Assembly: GCF_040629175.1 (NCBI RefSeq)
Contig: NZ_JBEXUX010000039.1
Coordinates: 34,078-98,077, forward strand
Length of the DNA stretch: 64,000 bases
Direction of reading: 5' to 3'
Origin: Embleya sp040629175
Lineage (GTDB): Bacteria; Actinomycetota; Actinomycetes; Streptomycetales; Streptomycetaceae
Each line of letters starts with the position of its first letter. Position 1 is the first letter of the stretch. Made by a program: the position numbers and the translations under genes. Under the pieces are notes generated by a model. It saw only the letters and a list, made by a program, of their open reading frames with translations. It did no database searches and was not told the DNA's origin. Below, one piece after another: positions 9,481-17,799 of the stretch.

Positions 9481-10422
9481 ATGGAGACCCGACGTTTACA
9501 GGTGCTGGTGGAACTGGCCCGACTGGGCTCGATGCACGCGGTCGCGGACGTGCTGGGCACCAGCACCTCGACCGTCTCGCAGCAGATCGCCGCGCTGGGC
9601 CGCGACATGGGAGCCACCCTGATCGAGCCGCACGGGCGTCGGGTGCGGCTCACCCCGGCCGGCCGCCGACTGGCGGAGCACGCGGTGACCATCCTCGCCG
9701 CCGTCGAGGAGGCGCATCACGACCTCGCGCCCGGCGCGGAGCCCAGCGGCACCGTGCGCATCGCCGGATTCGCCACCGCCATCCGCGCCCACCTGCTGCC
9801 CGTGGTCACCGACCTCGCCGCCGACCATCCGCGCATCCGGGTGCTGATCCGCGAGCACGAACCCGCCGAGGCGTTGCAACTCCTGGCCGAGGACGGCACC
9901 GACCTGGCCCTGACCTACGACTTCAACCTGGCGCCGGCGCCCGAGGACCCGACGGTGCGCGCCATACCGTTGTGGACCGCGCGATGGGGCCTGGGCGTGC
10001 CCGCGCACGTCGCCGACGGCGAGGGCGCGCCGGGGGTGAACGCGGCTCGTACGGCGGAGGTGTTCGCCCGTTTCGCCACCCACGACTGGATCGTCAACTC
10101 GCGCAACACCGCCGACGAGACGGTGATCCGTACCCTCGCCTCGCTCGTCGGCTTCACCCCGCACGTCACGCACCAGGCGGACAGCCTCGACCTGGTCCAG
10201 GGCATGATCGTCGCCGGCCTCGGCGTGGGTCTGCTGCCCGAGGGCATCGCCGTCCCACCCGGCGTGCGGCTGCTCCCGCTCACCTTTCCCCAGGTCGAGC
10301 TGCGCGCCTACGCGGTCACCCGGCACGGCCGCCTCAACTGGCCCCCACTGGCCCTGGTAACCGAACTCCTGCTGCGCCGAGCAGCCGAGGCAACGCCCCC
10401 GAACGACCCGGCCCGGGCCTGA
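9481..10422 (+). CDS. LysR-family transcriptional regulator
   Basis: This 313-residue regulator has an N-terminal winged helix-turn-helix (roughly residues 1-60; MHAVADVLGTSTSTVSQQIAALG contains the recognition helix). The periplasmic-binding-like effector domain runs from about residue 85, starting at GTVRIAGFATAIRAHLLPVV. No Shine-Dalgarno is visible before the ATG, so the mRNA may be leaderless. It probably controls itself and the divergent EamA exporter through repeats at 9420-9471. It converges with the methyltransferase gene, leaving only 18 bp between stops. Confidence 0.93.
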   Translation: METRRLQVLVELARLGSMHAVADVLGTSTSTVSQQIAALGRDMGATLIEPHGRRVRLTPAGRRLAEHAVTILAAVEEAHHDLAPGAEPSGTVRIAGFATAIRAHLLPVVTDLAADHPRIRVLIREHEPAEALQLLAEDGTDLALTYDFNLAPAPEDPTVRAIPLWTARWGLGVPAHVADGEGAPGVNAARTAEVFARFATHDWIVNSRNTADETVIRTLASLVGFTPHVTHQADSLDLVQGMIVAGLGVGLLPEGIAVPPGVRLLPLTFPQVELRAYAVTRHGRLNWPPLALVTELLLRRAAEATPPNDPARA

Positions 10423-10440
10423 GCAAACCACCACCCGGCC

Positions 10441-11550
10441 CTACATCTCCCAACGTCGGTCCGGTTGTTCGGCCCAGCCCCATTGGCGGTCGGGTTCGAC
10501 CGTGATGCCGAAGTCGTAGCCGTGGATGCGATGGGTGTCCTGCCAGGCGAGCACGGCGTCGACTTCGTCCCACAGCCGCCTCGGTCCGCCCTGGACGGCC
10601 TTCCCGACGCCCGGTCGGTCGTCGACCAGTGCCCAGGAGCGAGCACCGTCGCACAGTCGCCACACCGTGCCGCCCCCGAACGTCTCCAAACGCACGTCGG
10701 GCAGCTTGAGGGCGACCGCGTGGGTGAAATTCCCGTCCCCGTGCAGTGAGCCCAACTCCCACTCCACCGCCGACTCGCCGGTGGCGGGTTCCGCCGCGCG
10801 GATCGCCTCGAAGGTGTCGTCGACGCGTTCGCCGCGCAGTTCCATGAACGCGACGCTGCGCACGAGTCTCCCCGACGCGGTGCCGTCGCCGTCGACGACC
10901 AGGCGCAGGAGCGCGCCCGCGCCGAAGCCGGGCGACCACGGGGCGACGACCACCGCGCCGGGGCGGGCCTGGGCGATCCAGGGGTAGGGCAGCCTGCGGG
11001 TGAACGCGGCGGTGGCGTGCACCCGGTCGAAGGTGCCCGCCTCGGGTACGCCCAGGGCGCCGTCGCGGGTCAGGATCGTCGGCGACAGCCCCATGCGCGC
11101 GTGGGCGGCGCGCGCGGCCCGGGCGATCGCCGGGTCGATCTCGACCGAGACGACCCGCTCGCCGCCCACCCGCCAGGCGAGCAGCGCGGCGGTCCAGCCC
11201 GGCCCGGTGCCGATCTCCAACACCCGGTCGCCGGGCCGCACATCGAGCTCGGTGAGGAAGGAGGCCACCGCGCGGTAGTCGCTCAGCGAGCTGCTCGCCA
11301 GAACCCCCACGCCCGCGCCGTCGTCGACCTGGGTCACCACCGGTCCCGCCCGCCGCACCACCGCGGCCCAACCCGTCGGGTCCGTTTGGCGATCCACCGG
11401 CGCATACCGCCCCGACCCCGCGTCGGCACACCACACCGGATCGGGCGCAAACGCCTCCCGGGGCACGGCGAGCATGGCCTCGCGCACCCACGCGACGGGG
11501 AAGGCGCCCTCGGCATCGAGGACGCCCACGATCGCGGCGTTGTCGCGCAC
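10441..11550 (-). CDS. PIMT-like (L-isoaspartyl) methyltransferase, peptide-coupled
   Basis: This 369-residue class I SAM methyltransferase resembles protein-L-isoaspartate O-methyltransferases. SSSLSDYRAVASFLTELDV precedes the SAM loop VLEIGTGPGWTAALLAW (about residues 110-126), then VVSVEIDP and ILTRDGALG. Housekeeping PIMT is about 210-230 residues; this one carries about 140 extra C-terminal residues, as peptide-modifying PIMT homologues in RiPP clusters do. The GTG start shares a base with the upstream peptide's TAG stop (TAGTG), and AAGGA sits about 9 nt upstream inside the peptide gene. This coupling suggests that the peptide is the substrate. A general repair or other methyltransferase role cannot be excluded. 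Confidence 0.85.
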   Translation of the reverse strand: MRDNAAIVGVLDAEGAFPVAWVREAMLAVPREAFAPDPVWCADAGSGRYAPVDRQTDPTGWAAVVRRAGPVVTQVDDGAGVGVLASSSLSDYRAVASFLTELDVRPGDRVLEIGTGPGWTAALLAWRVGGERVVSVEIDPAIARAARAAHARMGLSPTILTRDGALGVPEAGTFDRVHATAAFTRRLPYPWIAQARPGAVVVAPWSPGFGAGALLRLVVDGDGTASGRLVRSVAFMELRGERVDDTFEAIRAAEPATGESAVEWELGSLHGDGNFTHAVALKLPDVRLETFGGGTVWRLCDGARSWALVDDRPGVGKAVQGGPRRLWDEVDAVLAWQDTHRIHGYDFGITVEPDRQWGWAEQPDRRWEM

Positions 11551-11681
11551 TACGGCTTGTCCTTCTTGCGCCGGCCCGGCCCCGGTTGTCCGATGCCCGG
11601 CAACACACCGTCCTGCTTCTGCTTGGGATCGGGTTGCGGCGGATCGGGTTGCGGTGCCGGGGGTTTGTTGTGCTCACCCAT
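11550..11681 (-). CDS. 43-residue Pro-rich peptide, candidate PIMT substrate
   Basis: The ATG at 11681 is preceded by GGAG eight bases upstream, and the TAG stop overlaps the methyltransferase GTG. The peptide has no signal sequence. It has three parts: a Pro/Gln/Asp stretch with tandem PQPDP units, a middle QKQDGVLPG with a single Asp-Gly pair, and a basic tail GRRKKDKP. Asp-Gly is the sequence most prone to aspartimide formation. A small precursor plus a stand-alone PIMT homologue matches the minimal aspartimide-forming RiPP layout described for other actinomycetes. It lacks the F-x-L-D motif of FxLD lanthipeptides. Modification is inferred. Confidence 0.6.
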   Translation of the reverse strand: MGEHNKPPAPQPDPPQPDPKQKQDGVLPGIGQPGPGRRKKDKP

Positions 11682-12015
11682 GGCGGGCTCCGTATCCTCG
11701 AAAGTGTGACACTCCGAGTGTGTGCGGCCACGATCGGTTACCGCAAGACTCCGTGTTCGGCGGATCAGGGCCGTCTCGCGACGCGGCCCCGGCCGCGGGG
11801 CCGAACACCGCGCACGGGGGCGTGTGCCGGCAGGTGGATGCGCGGTGGTGAGGGATGTCGAGAAGGGTGCCCCGAGGGGGGTGGGGTTGGGGTTGGTGGT
11901 TCGGACGGAATCGAGGGTCGTTATTCGTGCAGGTGGACGATACGAGGGGTTCGGGCGCTGCCTACCGTGAGCGTCCTCTGCGGCACCTGCGCCGTTCTCC
12001 GAGGAGGTATCCAGC
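11682..12015. other. Divergent intergenic region with G-quadruplex-prone tract
   Basis: This stretch separates the minus-strand peptide/methyltransferase unit from the plus-strand lipoprotein gene, so it should hold both promoters. The plus strand carries four to five G runs at 11876-11899 (six Gs, then two runs of four, then two of two), able to form a G-quadruplex. GAGGAGG at 12000-12006 is the lipoprotein ribosome-binding site. No other gene is supported. Confidence 0.5.
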
Positions 12016-13662
12016 ATGGGACGATCCGCTGCGGTCGGGTCCGCTGTCCGGACGGCGGGTCGGGACACCCGTACGCTGCCCCGCACCACGTCGAGGGTCG
12101 GCGGCGCGCGTGCGGCCGCGGCTGCGGTCGCGCTGGGGCTGCTCGCCACCGGGTGCGGCGGTACCGGCAGTTCGAGTGCGGGCGGAAGCGACACGCTCAC
12201 CATCGGGATCACCGACGATCCCGGCAACCTGTCGCCGCTCACCTCGCTCTCCAAGATCACGTCGCTGCTGTCCCGGTTCTCCTACGACTCGCTGGTGAAC
12301 GTCGCACCCGACGGCAGGATCGTCTCCGGCGTCGCCGAGAAGTGGACGGCCGACACCCTCTCCGCGACCTTCACCCTCAGGCGCGACGTGACCTGCGCCG
12401 ACGGCAAACCGCTCACCGCGTCCGCCGTCGCGGCCCAGTACAACTACATCGTCGACCCGAAGAACACCTCGCCGCAGTACGGCCTGACGGTGGCCCCCGG
12501 AACCGTCGCCACCGCCGACGACGCCACCAACACGCTGACGCTGCGCACCCCCGAGGCCACCCCGTTCCTGCTGCGTGGCACCACGGGGTTGCCGCTGGTC
12601 TGCCCCTCGGGCCTGGCGACACCCGATTTGCTCACCCACGCCACCGACGGCACCGGGCCCTACCGACTCACCGAGGCCGCGACGGGCGACCATTTCACCT
12701 ACACCAAACGACCCGACTACGTCTGGGGCCCGGACAACTCCCGCTCCACCGACCTGCCCGAGCGGCTGGTCTTCAAGGTCATCGCCAGCGAGTCCACCAG
12801 GGCCAATCTGCTCCTGGCCAAGCAACTCGACATCGCCCCCGTGAACGGTGCCGATCGCATCCGGTTGACGGCGGCCGGCCTCAAGCACGAGATCCAGCGC
12901 GACCCGTTCGGCATGCTCTTGATGAACGAGGCGTCCGGACACGTCACCGCCGATCCGCAGGTGCGGTGGGCACTGATCGCCGCGCTCGACCTCAAGCAGT
13001 TGGGGGCGGTGGCCACCGGCGGCAAGGGAGCGGCGCCGGCCAGGGTCGCCACCACCATGTTGCCGCCCTGTCAGGCCGACGCCGTCAGCGCGAACACCCC
13101 ACCGCACGACCCGGCGCGCGCGGCGGAGACGCTGCGGGCCGCCGGCTGGAAGAAGTCGGGTGGCCACTGGAGCAAGGACGGCAAACAACTGTCGATCGTG
13201 CTGCCCCACCCCACCACCGCGGGTTCGCAACTCCTGTCCGCCATCGAGTTGGCGATCGAACAGTGGAAGTCCTTCGGAGTGAAGGTCACCCGCAAGCCGC
13301 TCACCAACGGCACGACGGGCGAGGTGCTGGCCTCCGGCCAGTGGGACATCTCCTGGACGCCGCTCACGCTCACCCAGCCCGACCAGCTCGTCCCCTTCTT
13401 CAGCGGTCCGGCGGCACCCGACGGGATCAACTTCGGCTCCATCGACAACCCGGAGTACAAGCGCCAGGTGGCCCTTGCGATGGCCAAGCCGGATGTCGCC
13501 GGTTGCGCCGAATGGACGGCGGCCGAGGCCGAGTTGGTCAAGCGCGTCGACGTGGTGACGTTCGCCGACTCGCTGTCTCCGTACTTCGTCACCCATGACG
13601 CCGGCTTCACGATCGACGGCGCCGGCATCGACCCGATGTCCCTGCGTCTCAACCGCAAGTGA
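12016..13662 (+). CDS. ABC solute-binding lipoprotein, family 5 (orphan)
   Basis: This 548-residue extracytoplasmic binding protein is of the oligopeptide/dipeptide/nickel type (SBP_bac_5). A basic N terminus and hydrophobic stretch lead to the lipobox LLATGC (Cys about residue 47). The mature part starts with DTLTIGITDDPGNLSPLTS and contains AEKWTADTLSATFTLRRDVTCADGKPLTASAV, the family's signature region. GAGGAGG precedes the ATG. No permease or ATPase lies next to it, so it must use a transporter encoded elsewhere or act as a sensor. A strong hairpin follows the stop. The ligand is unknown. Confidence 0.9.
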   Translation: MGRSAAVGSAVRTAGRDTRTLPRTTSRVGGARAAAAAVALGLLATGCGGTGSSSAGGSDTLTIGITDDPGNLSPLTSLSKITSLLSRFSYDSLVNVAPDGRIVSGVAEKWTADTLSATFTLRRDVTCADGKPLTASAVAAQYNYIVDPKNTSPQYGLTVAPGTVATADDATNTLTLRTPEATPFLLRGTTGLPLVCPSGLATPDLLTHATDGTGPYRLTEAATGDHFTYTKRPDYVWGPDNSRSTDLPERLVFKVIASESTRANLLLAKQLDIAPVNGADRIRLTAAGLKHEIQRDPFGMLLMNEASGHVTADPQVRWALIAALDLKQLGAVATGGKGAAPARVATTMLPPCQADAVSANTPPHDPARAAETLRAAGWKKSGGHWSKDGKQLSIVLPHPTTAGSQLLSAIELAIEQWKSFGVKVTRKPLTNGTTGEVLASGQWDISWTPLTLTQPDQLVPFFSGPAAPDGINFGSIDNPEYKRQVALAMAKPDVAGCAEWTAAEAELVKRVDVVTFADSLSPYFVTHDAGFTIDGAGIDPMSLRLNRK

Positions 13663-14084
13663 CACCGCCGGCCGCGCCTGCCCGGGGGCTCGCGACGAGG
13701 TAGGGGCAGGCGCCGGCCGGCGAGTACGAGCCGTCGGCCCGGCGGTGGGGCAGGATCGACGCGGTGACGGCCTCGGTGAGCCGAGGGCGTCCCGAGTGGT
13801 CGATCGCCTCGGCCGTCGGGCCGGCGAGAGCAGGCCGTGACCGCCGGCGTGCCGCCGGGCCCGGTGACGGCGCACCGTCCGGGGGCGGCGGCACGTGAGC
13901 GCGTGAGCACGTGAGCGCGCGGACTCGCGGACTCGCGGCGAGTGGGTGGAAGAGCCCGGAAAGACCTGGCGGCTTGGGCATTTGCCGAGTGGGTCGGATC
14001 GTGTGGTGGGTGCGGTTTTCGATTTCCCGCCGACGGATCGCCCCGGCCGCGTCACACATTCGGGTCGGCGTTCGTCTACATCGC
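13663..14084. other. Intergenic region with short repeats
   Basis: The left end holds the hairpin at 13666-13722. Around 13893-13917 there are three close copies of CGTGAGC-like units, followed by tandem GGACTCGC (13921-13936). I see no supported gene: short frames here lack ribosome-binding sites and convincing composition. The right end must contain the sigma-factor promoter. Confidence 0.4.
13666..13722 (+). terminator. Hairpin after solute-binding protein gene
   Basis: The left arm (13666-13683) and right arm (13704-13722) pair over about 18 bp of G/C with one bulged base; GCGCCTGCCC pairs with GGGCAGGCGC in the core. It starts three bases after the lipoprotein stop codon. There is no T tract, as is common in high-GC actinomycetes. 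Confidence 0.7.
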
Positions 14085-15095
14085 ATGGACAACGAACCCG
14101 GGCCGGTGCCCACGCCGCGCGTATCGTGGCCGGCCGATCAGTTCGAGGAGCTGCGCCCGCACCTGCGGTCCGTCGCGTACGGCATCCTCGGTTCGCGCAC
14201 CGACGCCGACGACGCGATCCAGGAGACCTGGTTGCGGGTATCGCGCAACGAGCACGCGGACATCCGCGACCTGCGGGCCTGGCTGACCACGGTCGTCGGG
14301 CGGATCTGCCTCGACATGTTGCGCGCCCGACGGCTGCGCCGCGAGGAGTATCCGGGCACGTGGTTGCCGGAGCCGATCGTGCGCGCGGCCGATGCGCACG
14401 CGGACGACCCCGAAGGCAAGAGCATCGAGGCCGAAGCGATCGGTCTCGCGCTGCTGATCGTGCTGGAGACGCTCAACCCGGCCGAGCGCCTGGCCTTCGT
14501 GCTGCACGACGTGTTCGGCATGCCCTTCGACGAGGTCGGCCCGATCGTCGACCGCAGCCCGGCGGCGGCCCGGCAGTTGGCCAGCCGGGCGCGCCGGCGC
14601 GTGCAGTCCGCGCCCCAGCCGGAGGGCGACCTCAAGCGGCAACGCCGGATCGTGGACGCGTTCCTGGCCGCCGCGCAGCAGGGTGACTTCGACGCGCTGA
14701 TGACCGCCCTGGATCCGGACGTCTCCTTCCGGATCGACCTGGGCGCGAGCCGGCACTCCGCCTCGTCCGCCCTGGTGGGCGCCGAAAAGGTGGCGCGGCA
14801 CATGCTCGCGTCGGCCCCGTTCTTCCTGCCCTATTCGCGCCCGGTCGTGGTCAACGGCGGCCCGGGACGCCTGGTGGGCAACCCTCGGCAGCCCAGCGGC
14901 ATCGCGGGCTTCACCGTGGCGGGCGGCCGAATCGTGCGGATCGACGTGATCGCCGACCCCGAGAAGCTCCGGGGCGCCGCGCTCGACGTCGTGGACGACG
15001 CCGATTCCGTCGACTACCCCGACTTCACCCGGATCCCGCACGGGGCGTCGGCCGACGACGACACCCACGGGCGCCCCGGGGACACCGAGGGCTGA
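14085..15095 (+). CDS. ECF41-type sigma factor with SnoaL-like C-terminal domain
   Basis: The protein has 336 residues. Sigma region 2 (about residues 15-85) includes YGILGSRTDADDAIQETWLR; region 4 (about 120-175) includes LNPAERLAFVLHDVFGMPFDEV. The linker YPGTWLPEPIV and the C-terminal SnoaL/NTF2-like domain (about 185-300) are diagnostic of ECF41 (SigJ-like) factors, where the extension tunes activity in place of an anti-sigma factor. ECF41 genes usually neighbour a carboxymuconolactone decarboxylase, oxidoreductase or epimerase; none is present, and a DHA2 exporter follows 116 bp downstream instead. No clear Shine-Dalgarno precedes the ATG. Confidence 0.93.
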   Translation: MDNEPGPVPTPRVSWPADQFEELRPHLRSVAYGILGSRTDADDAIQETWLRVSRNEHADIRDLRAWLTTVVGRICLDMLRARRLRREEYPGTWLPEPIVRAADAHADDPEGKSIEAEAIGLALLIVLETLNPAERLAFVLHDVFGMPFDEVGPIVDRSPAAARQLASRARRRVQSAPQPEGDLKRQRRIVDAFLAAAQQGDFDALMTALDPDVSFRIDLGASRHSASSALVGAEKVARHMLASAPFFLPYSRPVVVNGGPGRLVGNPRQPSGIAGFTVAGGRIVRIDVIADPEKLRGAALDVVDDADSVDYPDFTRIPHGASADDDTHGRPGDTEG

Positions 15096-15211
15096 CCCAC
15101 CGAATACGCCCACGTGCGGACGACCGCACCCAGCACCATCCGACCCCACCTCGGGCCGCGCCCGCCGGCGCCGCCCCATGCCCGCACGCCCGCATCTCTT
15201 CGGGAGCGACC

Positions 15212-16726
15212 ATGTCCACCGGCACCTTCACCTCGACCGATCCGACCGATCCGACCGATCCGACCAATACGACCGACTCGCCGGAGCCGGCGCATCCGGC
15301 CGCCGATGCCTCGTTCCTGGCCACCCCACGGGGCAGGCTCACCCTCGTCCTGCTGTGTGCGGTGGCCTTCCTCGACTTCGTCGACGCGTCCATCGTCAAC
15401 ATCGCGCTGCCCAGCATCCAGCGCGACCTCGGCCTGAGCAACCAGGGTCTGCAATGGGTGCCGTCCGGCTACCTGATCACCTACGGCGGTCTGATGCTCC
15501 TCGGCGGGCGCGCCGCCGACCTGATCGGGCGCCGTCGGGTGTTGATCGCCGGCACCGTCGTGTTCGCCGTCGCCTCCCTGATCGGCGGACTGGCCCAGAG
15601 CTCGGCGGTGTTGATCGGTGCCCGGCTCGCCCAGGGCGTGGGCGCGTCGATGATGTTGCCCGCCGCGTTGTCGATCCTGACCACCTCGTTCGGCGCAGGC
15701 CCGGATCGCAACAAGGCGCTCGCCGCCTGGGCGGGCACCGGGGCATTCGCCTCCGCCGTCGGTGTGTTCCTGGGCGGGGTGCTCACCGAGGGGCCCGGTT
15801 GGCGCTGGGTCATGTTCGTCAATCTGCCGGTCTGCGCCCTGGTCCTGCCCGCCATCCCGCGACTGCTCCCGGACGACCGGCATCGGGTCTCGACGCGCGG
15901 CTTCGACTTCCTCGGCACCGTATTGGCCACCGGCGGGCTGGTGTTGCTGGTCCACGGCTTGGTGCAGGCGCCCGATCAGGGCTGGGGGTCCTCCCGCACG
16001 ATCGTCGAACTGGGGGTCGCGGGCGGCCTGTTGCTGGCCTTCGTGGCCAACGAGGCGGTCGGTCGCAACCCGCTGATGCCGTTGGCCATCTTCCGGGTGA
16101 AGGGCCTCGCGGCGGCGAACGTGACGCAACTGGTGGCCATGTCCGGCTTCATCGGGATGTTCTTCTTCCTCACCCTGTACACCCAGGAGGTGCTGGGCTA
16201 CTCCGAGATCAAGGCCGGATCCGCCTTCCTGCCGGTCACCGTCGGCGTGGGGATCGCCGCCGGACTGGCGCAGCCGCTGCTCGCCCGGGTCGGTACCCGG
16301 CCGCTGATCGTGGTCGGTGCGCTCATCGCGTCGCTCGGGATCGGGTTGCTCTCCCGGATCCCGGTGCACGGCTCGTACCTCACCGACCTGCTGCCCGGCC
16401 TGGTCGTGATGTCCTTCGGGCTCGGCTTCGTCTTCGTCGGCGTCGCCACCGCCGCCAATGCGGGGGTCCCCGCCGATCAGGCGGGCCTGGCGGCGGCTCT
16501 GATGAACACGGCGCAACAACTCGGCGGCGCATTCGGCCTGGCGATCCTGTCCGCCGTCGCGACGTCGGAGACCGGCCGGCGACTGGCGGGCGGCGACGCG
16601 GCGGCGGACGCCTACACCGAGGGCTTTCGGAAAGCACTCCTGGTCGGCGCGTTCCTGCTGGCCGGTGCGGCGGCGGTCGCTCTGTTCGTCGCCAACACCC
16701 GAGGCGAGGAGGCTCGACGTCCATGA
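15212..16726 (+). CDS. DHA2-family (14-TM) multidrug MFS transporter
   Basis: This 504-residue proton-driven exporter is related to EmrB/QacA. LLCAVAFLDFVDASIVNIALPSI is TM1 with motif D1, GGLMLLGGRAADLIGRRRVL is motif A, and ARLAQGVGASMMLPAALSIL is motif B. About 14 hydrophobic helices can be counted. The N terminus carries a Thr-Asp-Pro repeat encoded by a 9-bp unit (GACCGATCC, three exact copies at 15235-15261 plus degenerate ones), a likely unstructured, length-variable tail. GGGAG precedes the ATG. It may be a target of the upstream ECF41 sigma factor; the substrate is unknown. Confidence 0.93.
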   Translation: MSTGTFTSTDPTDPTDPTNTTDSPEPAHPAADASFLATPRGRLTLVLLCAVAFLDFVDASIVNIALPSIQRDLGLSNQGLQWVPSGYLITYGGLMLLGGRAADLIGRRRVLIAGTVVFAVASLIGGLAQSSAVLIGARLAQGVGASMMLPAALSILTTSFGAGPDRNKALAAWAGTGAFASAVGVFLGGVLTEGPGWRWVMFVNLPVCALVLPAIPRLLPDDRHRVSTRGFDFLGTVLATGGLVLLVHGLVQAPDQGWGSSRTIVELGVAGGLLLAFVANEAVGRNPLMPLAIFRVKGLAAANVTQLVAMSGFIGMFFFLTLYTQEVLGYSEIKAGSAFLPVTVGVGIAAGLAQPLLARVGTRPLIVVGALIASLGIGLLSRIPVHGSYLTDLLPGLVVMSFGLGFVFVGVATAANAGVPADQAGLAAALMNTAQQLGGAFGLAILSAVATSETGRRLAGGDAAADAYTEGFRKALLVGAFLLAGAAAVALFVANTRGEEARRP

Positions 16727-16727
16727 T

Positions 16728-16745
16728 ATGAGATGGGAGTCTCAT
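16728..16745. promoter_or_regulatory. Perfect palindrome ATGAGA-N6-TCTCAT
   Basis: A perfect 6-bp inverted repeat with a 6-bp spacer starts two bases after the exporter stop and lies about 90 bp before the methyltransferase start. Dyads of this size suit TetR-, PadR- or MarR-type repressors. It most likely controls the methyltransferase. No regulator gene is adjacent. Confidence 0.4.
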
Positions 16746-16834
16746 TATTCGACACGCGGGCGTACGGTGTCGGTACCGGATCGCGGCGTCGTGTCGCGGT
16801 GTCGGGCCATGCTCCAGGACGCGAAGGGGATGTC

Positions 16835-17650
16835 ATGTCGAAGGAAAGCGCCGTCTATACGCATGGGCACCACGAGTCCGTGCTGCGTTCGCACACCTGG
16901 CGGACCGCGGCCAACTCGGCGGCCTATCTGCTCGATTCGCTCAAACCGCACATGCAGATCCTGGACATCGGCTGCGGGCCGGGCACGATCACCGCCGACC
17001 TGGCGTCGCTGGTCCCCGACGGCCGGGTCACCGGTGTCGACCACGCGCCGGGGATCCTGGTACAGGCGCGGGCCACGGCGGCCGAACGGGGCGTGGAAAA
17101 CGTCGAGTTCGCCGTCGCGGACGTGCACGCGCTGGACTATCCGGACGACAGCTTCTGCGTCGTGCACGCGCACCAGGTGCTCCAGCACGTGGGCGACCCG
17201 GTCCAGGCGTTGCGCGAGATGTACCGGGTCACCAAGCCGGGCGGGATCATCGCCGCCCGTGACTCGGACTACCCCACGATGGCCTGGTTCCCGGCGACGC
17301 CCGGGATGGACGACTGGCTGGATCTGTATCTGCGGGTGGCCCGCGCCAACGGCGGTGCGCCGGATGCCGGGCGGCGGCTCAAGTCCTGGGCCCTGCAGGC
17401 GGGTTGCTCCGACATCACCGCGTCGTCGAGCACCTGGTGCTACGCCGACGCGGAGGAACGCGCCTGGTGGAGCGGCCTGTGGGCGGACCGCACGCTCGCC
17501 TCGTCGTACGCCGACCGCGCCACCGAGGGCGGCCACGCGACGGCCGAGCAATTGCACGCGGTGTCGCTGGCCTGGCGGGAGTGGGGGAGGCAGGAGGACG
17601 GGTGGTTCTCCGTCCCGCACGGCGAGATCCTCTGCCGCAAGCCGGTCTGA
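16835..17650 (+). CDS. Class I SAM-dependent methyltransferase (UbiE-like)
   Basis: This 271-residue methyltransferase has motif I LDIGCGPGTITADLASLVP, motif II acidic GVDHA, motif post-I/IV VHAHQVLQHVGDPVQALREM and motif VI KPGGIIAARDSDY, the order of the UbiE/COQ5 methyltransferase 11 group. Its substrate is unknown. A GTG or ATG further upstream extends the frame, but the ATG at 16835 has GAAGGGG six bases before it and is preferred. It follows a drug exporter, and the pair could modify and export a small molecule; that is inference. The palindrome at 16728-16745 probably regulates it. Confidence 0.9.
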   Translation: MSKESAVYTHGHHESVLRSHTWRTAANSAAYLLDSLKPHMQILDIGCGPGTITADLASLVPDGRVTGVDHAPGILVQARATAAERGVENVEFAVADVHALDYPDDSFCVVHAHQVLQHVGDPVQALREMYRVTKPGGIIAARDSDYPTMAWFPATPGMDDWLDLYLRVARANGGAPDAGRRLKSWALQAGCSDITASSSTWCYADAEERAWWSGLWADRTLASSYADRATEGGHATAEQLHAVSLAWREWGRQEDGWFSVPHGEILCRKPV

Positions 17651-17799
17651 TCCGACGCGGAACGGCCCGCATGCCCGATCGTCACCGGGATTTCACTCGT
17701 GCGCGCATTCCTCCGACGGTGCTTCGGTCCTAGCGTACCCATTGGTAACACGGGGGTCGCTTGCGGCGGTTCGGGCCGCCGCTGGGAAGGGAGTACGAC

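Noticed and set aside
11550..11681. FxLD-family lanthipeptide precursor
   Set aside because: No F-x-L-D motif, and no LanB, LanC or other lanthipeptide enzymes nearby.
13649..14113. Small minus-strand gene between the lipoprotein and sigma-factor genes
   Set aside because: No ribosome-binding site and compositionally biased translation; overlaps the terminator hairpin.
15014..16519. A 501-codon minus-strand frame opposite the DHA2 exporter
   Set aside because: His/Gln/Asp-rich low-complexity translation typical of antisense shadows.
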